Shown one piece after another: positions 24,768-32,347 of a DNA stretch of 35,577 nucleotides (its first letter is position 1; each line of letters opens with the position of its first letter). Under the pieces are notes generated by a model, which worked only from the letters and a program-made list of their open reading frames with translations, did not search any database and was not told the DNA's origin. Where the stretch lies: assembly GCA_021808995.1 (NCBI GenBank), contig JAKBAP010000004.1, forward strand, positions 1,678 through 37,254, written 5' to 3'. The DNA is from Planctomycetota bacterium. GTDB taxonomy: Bacteria > Planctomycetota > Planctomycetia > Isosphaerales > Isosphaeraceae. The translations under genes were made by a program, and so were the position numbers.

Positions 24768-26312
24768 ATGTCACAGGCGTGGGCTGGATGGCGATCACGG
24801 GCGCTCGATCTCGGCTTGCTCGTCGCGGTGGCGGCTGGCGGCGTGTTGGGCAATGCCAACTGGTCGGCCCAGCCCCGGTTTGACGGAGCGGGCTACGCGA
24901 TCCTGGCCCGGGCGATCGCGACCGGCCAGGGTTATCGCGCGCTCGACCACCCCGACCACCCCCGCCATGCCCACTTTCCGCCGGGTTATCCGCTGGCGCT
25001 CGCGCTCGTTTGGAAGTCGCTCGGAGAATCGACCGTCCTCGCCCACGCCCTCTCGGCGGCCTGCGCTGTCCTCGCCTGCGCGGGCGCTTGGCTCTGGTTT
25101 CGGAGGCTCTACACCCCGCCGACGGCCTTGATGATCGGGCTCGCCCTGGGCCTGAACTGGCTCTGGGACCGCACGGGGTCCGCCATTCAGTCCGAGCCGC
25201 TGTTCTTGCTTTTGAGCCAGGCGGCCGTGATCGCCCATGTATCGGGTCGGAGGCATGGTTCGCGCATCGCCTCGACGGTTCTCACGGGGATGTCGCTGGG
25301 ATTGGCTCTCATGACCCGATGGGCCGCGCTGGCACTGGTCGCCGCCGTGGTGATCGATCTCACCTGGCAAGGTCAGGCCAAGCGCTCGCTGGGGGTCGTC
25401 CTGATCACGGGCGTGATCGCCCTGCCCTGGCTGGCGTGGACACTCTTCGTGGTGAATTCCGGCGGGGAAACGGCGGCGGGGCTGCTCAACCTTGAGGCCG
25501 GTGGTGTGATCGCGCGGATCGGGGAGCAGGGGCTGTTTTACCTGGAGCGGGTTCCCGACGCGATCCTTGGCCCTTATGTCGAGGTGGCGACGGCTCGGGG
25601 AGGACTGGTTCGCGTGGTCGCGGTGGCGTTCGCGGTGGGGGTGTTGGCGATCGTGGGCGTGGGATTGATCGCGCTCGGGCGGCGTCGCCGAGCCGGGCGG
25701 ATCGCGCTCCTGATCTCGATCGCGACGGTGGGGTTGCTGCTCTTCTGGCCGTACACCGAGGCCGGTCGGTTCTTGATCCCGCTCGTGCCCTGTCTGCTGA
25801 TCGGCGTGGTCGAGGGGTTGGCGGCCGTATTGAGGGGTGTGGGGTGGGTGAGGAGACCCGCTCGATCGCGGCATCTGGCCGCGTGGCTGATTCTGGCCGC
25901 GTGCGTGCCGTATTCGGGCTATCAGCTCGCCCGTGGAAAGGCTCGGCGTGGATCGGGAGACGAGCGGGAGTTTTCGCTGGCCTGCCGCTGGATCCTTCAG
26001 AACGCGCGCCGGCCGGGTCCGGTTCTGGCCCGGCACCCCGGGGACGTCTACTGGCGAACGGGTCGAGAGGCGCTCGAGGTCGAATCGTCGGAGCGGCCGG
26101 GGTTCGAGGACGCCTCCCCACGCGCGATCGCCGGGTTGATCCGGCGATACAGGGCCGCCTACGTGGTCGTCGATCGTGGGCTCTACACGAATGAACCGGC
26201 CGGGCCGCTCGCCCGATTCGTCCGCGAGCGGCCCAGGGTTGTCCGGCGTGTTTGGCCTGAGGGCGACTCGGCGGATAGGGTGGTGATTTATGAGATCCTC
26301 GAACCGGATTGA
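24768..26312 (+). CDS. GT-C fold membrane glycosyltransferase (GT39/ArnT-like)
   Basis: This 514-residue membrane protein has about 9-11 hydrophobic helices in the first 390 residues and a soluble C-terminal part (about 395-514). The first loop carries RFDGAGYAILARAIATGQGY (Asp39), the acidic position typical of lipid-sugar-dependent GT-C transferases, and HFPPGYPLALALVWKSLGES follows, like the PPGYP motif of bacterial ArnT/PMT-type proteins. It would transfer a sugar from a polyprenyl-phosphate donor to a protein, lipid or polymer on the outer face of the membrane; donor and acceptor cannot be told. GAGGGACGGG lies upstream of ATG 24768. It ends nine bases before the stop of the convergent CBM9-like gene. 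Confidence 0.82.
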   Translation: MSQAWAGWRSRALDLGLLVAVAAGGVLGNANWSAQPRFDGAGYAILARAIATGQGYRALDHPDHPRHAHFPPGYPLALALVWKSLGESTVLAHALSAACAVLACAGAWLWFRRLYTPPTALMIGLALGLNWLWDRTGSAIQSEPLFLLLSQAAVIAHVSGRRHGSRIASTVLTGMSLGLALMTRWAALALVAAVVIDLTWQGQAKRSLGVVLITGVIALPWLAWTLFVVNSGGETAAGLLNLEAGGVIARIGEQGLFYLERVPDAILGPYVEVATARGGLVRVVAVAFAVGVLAIVGVGLIALGRRRRAGRIALLISIATVGLLLFWPYTEAGRFLIPLVPCLLIGVVEGLAAVLRGVGWVRRPARSRHLAAWLILAACVPYSGYQLARGKARRGSGDEREFSLACRWILQNARRPGPVLARHPGDVYWRTGREALEVESSERPGFEDASPRAIAGLIRRYRAAYVVVDRGLYTNEPAGPLARFVRERPRVVRRVWPEGDSADRVVIYEILEPD

Positions 26313-26321
26313 CCACCTCGG

Positions 26322-27128
26322 TCATTTGCCGGCGCTGTCCTGGAAAGTGAGGGTTCCGTAATCCTCATGGCGGTGGAAGCTGGGTTTGGTGAGCGGGGCC
26401 GAGCTTGAGAGCACGGGCTGGGTCCCCTTGGGGCCGTAATCGTAGCGGCAAAGGGCGAACCGCCATTCAGCGCCGGCCTTGGGCTTGCCGCCCGAGGGGG
26501 CGAAGGCGGTCCAGGGAATGCGACCCTCGACGATCCAGGCCTTGTCGTCGTCGCCGGGTTGGTCGAGCGTGCCCTCCAGGGCGACGACGGCCTTGCTCCC
26601 AAGGGGCGCGGCCTTTGACACGTCGCGGCCGTCCCCGCGCTCGGGGAAGGCGAGCTCAAAGACGAGCTCCTTGGGGTTGGCCTGGAATTCGTAATAGTTC
26701 CTGGCGTCGGGGCTGGGCTTGAAGAAGAGCTCGAAGACATCGCCGTTCCAGAGGGTGTCGTTGCGTTTGACTCCAAACGAGCGGAGCTCGGCGTCGGTCA
26801 TGTGGGCCGCGTAATAGAGGGCCTGGTCGTCCCAGACCAGATAGGCGGTGGTCCCCTGTCGTGGGGTCTTGGTCCAGAACGAGGCAAAGCGGCTAATGGG
26901 GTCGGCGGCTTTCCAGCAGGGGTCGTCGAGCTTGCCGTCGAGGATCGGCGCGCGAAGAGCGCGGCGGCAGACGGCATGGGAGGTCGCGATCTCGGACGCG
27001 GAGGCGTCTTGCCGACCATCGACCTTGTTTCTCGGCGCGGATTCGCCGCCGAAAGCAACCGCCGTCGCGCAGAGGCTCAGGACCACGCATAACGCGCGCT
27101 GATGGGGAATCATGATTGTGTTATCCAT
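26322..27128 (-). CDS. secreted carbohydrate-binding family 9-like protein
   Basis: This protein of about 268 residues has a signal peptide (RALCVVLSLCATAVAFGGES) and one CBM9-like domain from about 55 onward: RAPILDGKLDDPCWKAA, TAYLVWDDQALYYAAHMTDA, the WNGDVFELFFKP strand pair, NYYEFQANPKELVFEL, WIVEGRIPWTAFAP, and EWRFALCRYDYGP. This layout is common in secreted bacterial proteins that bind sugars or appear next to polysaccharide-degrading enzymes; no catalytic domain is present. ATG 27128 and ATG 27113 are both possible starts, and both keep the signal peptide; neither has a strong ribosome site. It lies just upstream of, and in the same direction as, nothing else obvious: hpnE ends 34 bp before it. 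Confidence 0.82.
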   Translation of the reverse strand: MDNTIMIPHQRALCVVLSLCATAVAFGGESAPRNKVDGRQDASASEIATSHAVCRRALRAPILDGKLDDPCWKAADPISRFASFWTKTPRQGTTAYLVWDDQALYYAAHMTDAELRSFGVKRNDTLWNGDVFELFFKPSPDARNYYEFQANPKELVFELAFPERGDGRDVSKAAPLGSKAVVALEGTLDQPGDDDKAWIVEGRIPWTAFAPSGGKPKAGAEWRFALCRYDYGPKGTQPVLSSSAPLTKPSFHRHEDYGTLTFQDSAGK

Positions 27129-27162
27129 TTCGTCATTCAAGGTCGGTTCAGGAAGCTCGCGG

Positions 27163-28602
27163 TCACGGCAGGAGCCATCTCGCTAGACGGCCAGTGGGCA
27201 AGTCGGGGCGGATCAAGCGGGTTGGCTGATCGAGGTCTTGCAGCACCCCCTCGGCCGCCTGGTAGCCGCTTCGGACAGCCCCCTCCATGGTGGCGGGCCA
27301 GCCGGTGGCCGTCCAGTCGCCAGCCAGGAACAGACCGTCTTGCCCCGTCCGTTGCCGGGGGCGATCGTAGTCGACACCCGGGCGAACCGCGAACGTCGCC
27401 CCATGCTCGGTCACGACCCAGTACCGCAGGAGCGCGGCCGAACGGACCTCCGGCCAGAGATCCGCCAGATCCTCGAGCACCCGATCACGGATCGCGACCT
27501 TGTCGAGCCCGAGCAGACCATACGAGGCGCTCACGACGAGCTGAAGGTACTGAGCCCGGCCTGAATCGGGCGAGCCTGGCGCGGACCGACCCTGGATGGC
27601 GGTGTGGTTGAAGACCCACTGGACCAGTCGGCCGGGCGTGACCACGTGGTCGAACGGGCAGATGGGCCGATCGAACCAGAGATGCACGCCCGTGATCGGC
27701 GAGGCCTTGAGGGCCGCCGCGTTCTCGACGGCCCAGACTCGCTCGCGAAGCGGTTCGGGGATCATGTCGGCCAGCCGATCAAAGGGAACGGCCAGAATCA
27801 CGAAATCCGCGGCCATGAGCCGTCCCGAGCGGGTCCTGACCCCGACCAGACCCTCTTCATCGTCGACCTCGATCGAGCGAACGCCCGTGGTGAGCAAGAC
27901 CTCGACGTCGTTTTGAGCGAGCCATTTCTCGAGCCGAGCGCCATAGAGGTCGCCAAGGGGCACCAGGGGGATTTCCGGCTGAAAGCCGATGCGATTCTTG
28001 AGAAACCCGTCCAGGAACACCTTTCGAGCGTGACCGACGTCCATGCGGTCGAGCTCTTCATTCAGGGCCGAGACCAGGATGGTCGCCCAGAAGAGCTCGA
28101 TCGCGCGCGGAGTCTGACCGTGGCGTTCGAGCCACTGGCCAAACGATTCGCCCGGCGGGGAAGCGAGCGGCCGAGCCAGCGCGGCCAGCCCACGCGCGAC
28201 GGCGAGCTTATCAAGAGGGCCAAGGAATCGTGCCTTGAGGAAGCTCCCCGCGAGGTGAAGAGGCGCGGGCAACAGCCCCGCGCGAAATCGGGAGACCCGG
28301 CCGGCACGGTCCAGGAAGACGATCTCAGGCTCCCGACGCATGAGATCGGCGATGCCGACGCGGGTGCAAAAATCGGCGAGGTTGGTGCAGCAGGCCATAC
28401 TGACGTGCTGGCAATTATCGACCAGCTCGTTCGTGACGGGGTCGACGAATGAACTGGCGCGCCCGCCGAGCCTGGGTCGGCTCTCGAGCAAGCGGATCTG
28501 GAGTCCGCGGCCGACCAGGCGAGAGGCGGCGGCCAAGCCGGCGAGGCCTCCGCCGACGATGACCACACGTGGCGGCGGCGGCCGGTGGACCGAACTGCTC
28601 AT
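27163..28602 (-). CDS. hpnE: hydroxysqualene dehydroxylase
   Basis: This 479-residue FAD-dependent amine-oxidase-fold enzyme is of the HpnE type, which with HpnC and HpnD makes squalene for hopanoids and sterols. Seen are the dinucleotide site VVIVGGGLAGLAAASRLVGR (residues 13-32), ESRPRLGGRASSF, VDNCQHVSMACCTNL, ALNEELDRMDVGHARKVFLD, and the C-terminal FAD-contacting block LFLAGDWTATGWPATMEGAV. These stretches fit HpnE rather than phytoene desaturase. The ATG at 28602 overlaps the ribBA stop as ATGA, so it is translated together with a riboflavin-synthesis gene. HpnC and HpnD are not in the window. Confidence 0.88.
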   Translation of the reverse strand: MSSSVHRPPPPRVVIVGGGLAGLAAASRLVGRGLQIRLLESRPRLGGRASSFVDPVTNELVDNCQHVSMACCTNLADFCTRVGIADLMRREPEIVFLDRAGRVSRFRAGLLPAPLHLAGSFLKARFLGPLDKLAVARGLAALARPLASPPGESFGQWLERHGQTPRAIELFWATILVSALNEELDRMDVGHARKVFLDGFLKNRIGFQPEIPLVPLGDLYGARLEKWLAQNDVEVLLTTGVRSIEVDDEEGLVGVRTRSGRLMAADFVILAVPFDRLADMIPEPLRERVWAVENAAALKASPITGVHLWFDRPICPFDHVVTPGRLVQWVFNHTAIQGRSAPGSPDSGRAQYLQLVVSASYGLLGLDKVAIRDRVLEDLADLWPEVRSAALLRYWVVTEHGATFAVRPGVDYDRPRQRTGQDGLFLAGDWTATGWPATMEGAVRSGYQAAEGVLQDLDQPTRLIRPDLPTGRLARWLLP

Positions 28603-29858
28603 CGAGGGGATCCAACCACGCCTGGGCCCTCGCTCGAACTCGTGCCAGTGACCACGGGAAGCAGATGCCCGAGCTTGTCGCGCTTGGCGTCGAGGTATCG
28701 CCTGCGCTCGGCGACCTCCGGGGCGACGATGGGAACCTGGTCGACGACCTTGAGCTCAAACCCATAATAGACGAAGGCGTCGGTTTTCTTGGGGTTGTTG
28801 GTGAGCAATCGCACCCGAGAGAGCCCGAGATCCTTGAGGATTTGCAGCCCGATGCCGTAATCGCGGAGGTCAGCGCGATAGCCTAACGCTAGGTTGGCGG
28901 CGACGGTGTCGAGACCCCCGTCCTGGAGGCCATAGGCTCGGATTTTCTCGATGAGGCCGATCCCGCGCCCCTCTTGCGGCAGATAGATCAGGGCGCCCGC
29001 GCCCTCGGCGGCGATCATTTCGAGGGCCTGGTGGAGTTGATCGCCGCAATCGCATCGGAGCGAATCGAGCAAATCGCCGGTAAAGCACGAGGAATGCAGG
29101 CGGACCAAGGGAGCATCGGCCTGGGTCGGGTCGCCCATGACGAAGGCGACGGGCTCGTTACCGGGTTCGTGGCGGACGCGATAGCCGATGACGCGAAACA
29201 TCCCATAGCGCGTGGGCAGGTCGGACTCGGCCGCGCGGACGACCAGTTTTTCCCGCCCGCGGCGGTATTTGATCAGGCTCTCGATGGAAACCAGGGGAAG
29301 GTTGTGCTCCAAGGCCAGAGCACGGAGCCGTTCGCGGCTGGCCACTCCGGTGCCGTCAAGGACCTCGCAGATCACGCCGGCCGGAGACAGGCCGGCCATC
29401 CTCGCCAGGTCGACGGCGGCCTCGGTGTGGCCCGCCCTGCGCAACACGCCCCCCTCCTTGGCCACCAGGGGAAAAAGGTGGCCGGGCCGGACCAGATCCT
29501 CGGGCCGCGTGGTGGGGTCGAGGATCGCGTGAATCGTCCGCGAACGCTCGGTGGCGCTAATCCCAGTGCGGCACGAGACATGGTCGACCGGGACCGTATA
29601 GGGCGTCTGGTGAGGCGCGGTATTATGGTCGACCATCGGCCCAAGCTGAAGCCTGGCGGCTGTTTCGGGCAGGATCGGCATGCACAACTGGCCCCGCCCG
29701 TGGGTGATCATGAAGGCGACCGTCTCGGGAGTGACCCGTTCGGCCGCCGCCACGAAGTCCCCTTCGTTCTCCCGATCCTCGTCGTCGACGACAATGATGA
29801 TTCGCCCCTGACGGAGGGCTTCAAGGGCCTGATCAATCCTCGCGAATTCGTCGTGCAT
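28599..29858 (-). CDS. ribBA: bifunctional DHBP synthase / GTP cyclohydrolase II
   Basis: This 419-residue cytoplasmic enzyme catalyses the two entry steps of riboflavin synthesis. The RibB half (about 5-205) has DDEDRENEGDFVAAAE (metal and substrate site), GRGQLCMPI, CRTGISATERSRTI and VRPGHLFPLVAKEGGVLRRA with GHTEAAVDLARMAG. The RibA half (about 210-400) has the zinc cysteines in RLHSSCFTGDLLDSLRCDCG (Cys258, 269, 271), YLPQEGRGIGLIEKIRAYGL, and LLTNNPKKTDAF. Both sets look complete. The 114 bp upstream lack an FMN riboswitch. The stop overlaps the hpnE start; HpnE is a flavoprotein, so flavin precursor and flavin user share an operon. Confidence 0.96.
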   Translation of the reverse strand: MHDEFARIDQALEALRQGRIIIVVDDEDRENEGDFVAAAERVTPETVAFMITHGRGQLCMPILPETAARLQLGPMVDHNTAPHQTPYTVPVDHVSCRTGISATERSRTIHAILDPTTRPEDLVRPGHLFPLVAKEGGVLRRAGHTEAAVDLARMAGLSPAGVICEVLDGTGVASRERLRALALEHNLPLVSIESLIKYRRGREKLVVRAAESDLPTRYGMFRVIGYRVRHEPGNEPVAFVMGDPTQADAPLVRLHSSCFTGDLLDSLRCDCGDQLHQALEMIAAEGAGALIYLPQEGRGIGLIEKIRAYGLQDGGLDTVAANLALGYRADLRDYGIGLQILKDLGLSRVRLLTNNPKKTDAFVYYGFELKVVDQVPIVAPEVAERRRYLDAKRDKLGHLLPVVTGTSSSEGPGVVGSPR

Positions 29859-29972
29859 CCTGGCGTTCCCGCATCGTGGCCCAACTCACCGCGCGACTGG
29901 GCTCGGTGAGGATGACCACACTCACCTGTATTCTACTCACTTCGACTAGACCACGCTCGGGACCACGCGGGT

Positions 29973-31025
29973 TCAGTACGAATCGGCCGAGATCACCTCG
30001 CCAAAAGCACGCGTCGCAAGCGCCCGCCATGCGATCGGGCTGATCGATTGCTTGAGGAAATGAACCGAGCCGTCGGTGAACAGAAAATTCACGCCCCCTG
30101 GGTGCATGCTCCAGTAATCCTCCACGTGGGCCTCGGGATCGTCGGGGGTGCGAGTGCCGTCCTCAAGCCCGGCGGGGCCGAGCACCTGCGTCCAGCACTC
30201 CTCGGGCGAGGGGTTGAAGCGGTCGCTCCCCCCCTGCGACGTTGGCGTCTTGCCCAGCCATCCGTTGATTGACCGGGCCGTCCAGGTGACGAAGCTCAGG
30301 TTGTGGCTCCGCTCGCCGACCGCGATGGTATTGCTCGTTCCATCGGTGACCGCGGCGATCCGGATCGCGCTATTGCGATAGAAGATCCCCGCCGGGATCC
30401 CGATCGGATCACCAGGAAGAATCGCGTTCGGATTCGGGCCCGAACCCGCGCAGATCTCTCCCAGGCCAAACATTCCGACGTAATTGCCCCGGGCGACCGT
30501 GTCGACGACCTGGCTCCCACTGTACGAGCCAGGATTGGCCGGATCGGGCGGATTCGCCAGAACCGGAACCAGCGAGGGGGCGTCGTCCGAGGGGCAAATG
30601 TAGACGCTCAGCAAGGTGGTGCTGCACGTGTTGTTGGCGGGATAAGCCACCGAAAGGCTGAAATTGACGGAGTTATAGAGCGGGGTCTGGTCGAGCTGGG
30701 GCAGGATCATGCTCCCCCACGCCCAGCCTGGGCCCAGGTCGATGCTGCCGCCAGCCTCTTGGTCCTGGTTGCAGGGGTCGAGGATCGTGGGATTGATCGC
30801 GCTGACGTAGCCGGGAGGAAAGACGTTCATGCTCTCGTGATAATTGTGCAGGGCGACGCCCATTTGCTTGAGGTTATTGACGCAAGACGCCCGGCGGGCG
30901 GCCTCGCGGGCAGCCTGAACGGCCGGCAGCAAAAGGGCGATCAAGACCGCGATGATCGCGATCACGACCAAAAGCTCAATCAAGGTAAAACCCGGCGAAA
31001 CCCGCCGTTGGAAAGGGGCGCGCAT
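29973..31025 (-). CDS. DUF1559 prepilin-type protein
   Basis: This 350-residue protein has the same plan as the gene at 22281: a prepilin-like signal and helix ([20 protein letters not shown], then [15 protein letters not shown]), NNLKQMGVALHNYHES, and the C-terminal H-X9-DG (HPGGVNFLFTDGSVHFL, His308 to Asp-Gly 318-319). ATG 31025 follows GGAGAG by five bases, while the track's extra 100 residues are Pro/Arg-rich and lack a ribosome site. The sequence differs enough from the other copy to rule out recent duplication. A small Cys/His protein gene lies 76 bp upstream in the same direction. Confidence 0.94.
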   Translation of the reverse strand: MRAPFQRRVSPGFTLIELLVVIAIIAVLIALLLPAVQAAREAARRASCVNNLKQMGVALHNYHESMNVFPPGYVSAINPTILDPCNQDQEAGGSIDLGPGWAWGSMILPQLDQTPLYNSVNFSLSVAYPANNTCSTTLLSVYICPSDDAPSLVPVLANPPDPANPGSYSGSQVVDTVARGNYVGMFGLGEICAGSGPNPNAILPGDPIGIPAGIFYRNSAIRIAAVTDGTSNTIAVGERSHNLSFVTWTARSINGWLGKTPTSQGGSDRFNPSPEECWTQVLGPAGLEDGTRTPDDPEAHVEDYWSMHPGGVNFLFTDGSVHFLKQSISPIAWRALATRAFGEVISADSY

Positions 31026-31101
31026 GGAGACTCTCCGCGTTGGATGAACCTGGAGAAGGACATGAATAACCGAGAATGAGACAGCCGGGAATGGAGCGGG
31101 A

Positions 31102-31422
31102 TCAGGCGGAGGGGGGAGCGCGGGGCGCGGGCCGGTGGATCGCGGGCCGAGGGGAATCGAGCCTGTTCGGGACGATCTGGGCCGGCGCGACGCCCTCAAG
31201 CAAGGGGGCGGGCACCCCGATGGCGGCAAGCTGGCCCTGGGAGACGAAATGGCAGATCGCGCAGGAGTCAGGTGCCTCGCCCAAAGGCGTCGCGCGGTCG
31301 CCCGATGTTCGGGCGTGATGCCCAACCCCCGGCAGCGCGTGCAGGGCCGGCCCGCCGAGCACGATCAAGCCGTGCCAGGCCAGGAACACGCCAACCAGGA
31401 GTCGCGAGATTCGCCGAGACAT
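31102..31422 (-). CDS. small exported or membrane-anchored protein with CAICH motif
   Basis: This protein of about 106 residues starts with MSRRISRLLVGVFLAWHGLI, a signal or anchor helix, then ALHALPGVGHH and a Cys/His segment DSCAICHFVSQGQLAAIG, ending in a Pro/Arg-rich tail. I recall similar short planctomycete proteins with CAxC followed by a QGQ/QAQ stretch, so CAICH is probably a metal or disulfide site rather than a c-type heme site; this cannot be settled here. ATG 31422 is chosen because the signal helix begins there; the ribosome site is weak. It may be co-transcribed with the DUF1559 gene 76 bp downstream. Confidence 0.62.
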   Translation of the reverse strand: MSRRISRLLVGVFLAWHGLIVLGGPALHALPGVGHHARTSGDRATPLGEAPDSCAICHFVSQGQLAAIGVPAPLLEGVAPAQIVPNRLDSPRPAIHRPAPRAPPSA

Positions 31423-31549
31423 CAGTGGCCCGTTCAGGAATCGGTCGGGTGACTCATTGCATCGCGATCGAGAGACCGGTATTTCAATCACTACGAGCGA
31501 TTCGACGTTTGTCAAGTGCCAGTGATTTGAGAAAGGTTGGGTGAGGCCC

Positions 31550-31924
31550 ATGACTCGGAGCGTGGCCGTCGTCGGCGCCAGCGGGGATCCCGCGAAATAC
31601 GGCAATAAAGCCGTCCGCGCCTATCGCGACGCGGGATGGACCGTCTTTCCCGTCAATCCCAAGCTCGACCAGGTGGAAGGGCTCGAGTCATTCCCCGACC
31701 TCGATGCGATTCCCGTCGCCGAGCTCGATCGCGTGTCGTTTTATATCCCACCGAGCGTGGGCCTGGCCATGCTCGACCAGGTCGCTCGGAAACGGGTCGG
31801 AGAGCTCTGGCTCAACCCCGGCGCGGACTCACCCGAGGTCGTCACTCGCGCGACCGAGCTGGGCCTTCCCGTGATCCAGGCCTGCGCGATCCTGGGCGTC
31901 GGACGCCGACCGTCCGATTACTAA
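31550..31924 (+). CDS. CoA-binding domain protein (YccU-like)
   Basis: This roughly 124-residue soluble protein is a single Rossmann-fold CoA_binding_2 domain. Seen are the nucleotide loop SVAVVGASGDPAKYGNKAVR (about 3-22), GWTVFPVNPKLDQVEG, VSFYIPPSVGLAMLDQVARK, and the strand-helix end ELWLNPGADSPEVVTRATEL with VIQACAILGV. Proteins of this kind bind CoA or acyl-CoA and have no fixed reaction. The length is normal. ATG 31550 is preferred; GTG 31541, four bases after AAAGG, is also possible and adds three residues. It stands alone between a divergent gene and a long inverted repeat. Confidence 0.9.
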   Translation: MTRSVAVVGASGDPAKYGNKAVRAYRDAGWTVFPVNPKLDQVEGLESFPDLDAIPVAELDRVSFYIPPSVGLAMLDQVARKRVGELWLNPGADSPEVVTRATELGLPVIQACAILGVGRRPSDY

Positions 31925-31950
31925 CCCCCGGCTCGCCGCGGAGCTCGTTG

Positions 31951-32006
31951 CAAGATCCCGCCGCGGTCGGAGTTAACGATTTTCCAAATTCGACCGGAGG
32001 ATCTTG
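31951..32006. repeat. long two-part inverted repeat (structured RNA or DNA element)
   Basis: Outer arms CAAGATCC (31951-31958) and GGATCTTG (31999-32006) pair over eight bases, and inner arms CGGTCG and CGACCG pair over six, with a 21-base AT-rich loop containing GTTAACGATTTTCC. It starts 26 bases after the CoA-binding stop. No T-run follows on either side, so it is not a standard terminator. It may be a 3' UTR structure, REP-like element or small mobile remnant. Confidence 0.55.
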
Positions 32007-32160
32007 TAAGAACGACACGACACAACCTGCCCGGCCATCGGGAAGCCACCATCAGGCCACCGGGATCAATCGCGATAAGGTCAAGTCTCGCCTGATGTTT
32101 CGTCACTTTCGTTGAAATCGGAGCAATCGGCTCCTGAAATCCGGGGGCGAATCGGGTTCA

Positions 32161-32176
32161 TGGCACATCGCTTGCT
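32161..32176 (+). promoter_or_regulatory. sigma-54 (RpoN) -24/-12 promoter
   Basis: TGGCAC-ATCGC-TTGCT matches the RpoN consensus at every strongly conserved base, with GG and GC separated by exactly ten bases. It lies 171 bases upstream of the PEP-CTERM gene at 32348 and in intergenic DNA. In several PEP-CTERM bacteria, target genes are controlled by RpoN with the PrsK/PrsR pair. The palindrome at 32120-32134 is 26 bases upstream. Confidence 0.7.
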
Positions 32177-32347
32177 GAATAACCAATTCGCCTTGGCCAC
32201 TGACTTCACTTCCGACCGTGCCTGAATGTGTTAATGATGTGAGACTCGCGGCCGATTGGCTCGCGACCAACGGTCGTGGGGCGTGCCGCGGTATGGGCAA
32301 ACGAATCGTCGGCGGGCGGTTTTGCTCAAACGAACAGGAGGTTCGTG

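Larger units (their letters stand above)
31925..32347. other. intergenic region with inverted repeat and sigma-54 promoter
   Basis: No gene is seen in these 423 bases. They hold a large inverted repeat (31951-32006), a small palindrome GGAGC-AATCG-GCTCC (32120-32134) and a near-consensus -24/-12 promoter (32161-32176) ahead of the PEP-CTERM gene, each listed separately. Confidence 0.7.

Noticed and set aside
24433-25131. Plus-strand ORF of 232 codons before and across the GT-C gene
   Set aside because: It overlaps the clear GT-C frame for more than half its length and its own translation is Arg/Ser/Pro-rich without domains.
29859-29972. FMN riboswitch upstream of ribBA
   Set aside because: The 114-base gap shows none of the conserved RFN blocks and is too short for the full element.
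31240-31290. c-type cytochrome call for the CAICH protein
   Set aside because: A single CxxCH in a 106-residue protein without other cytochrome features is too weak; the motif is reported but no heme role is claimed.
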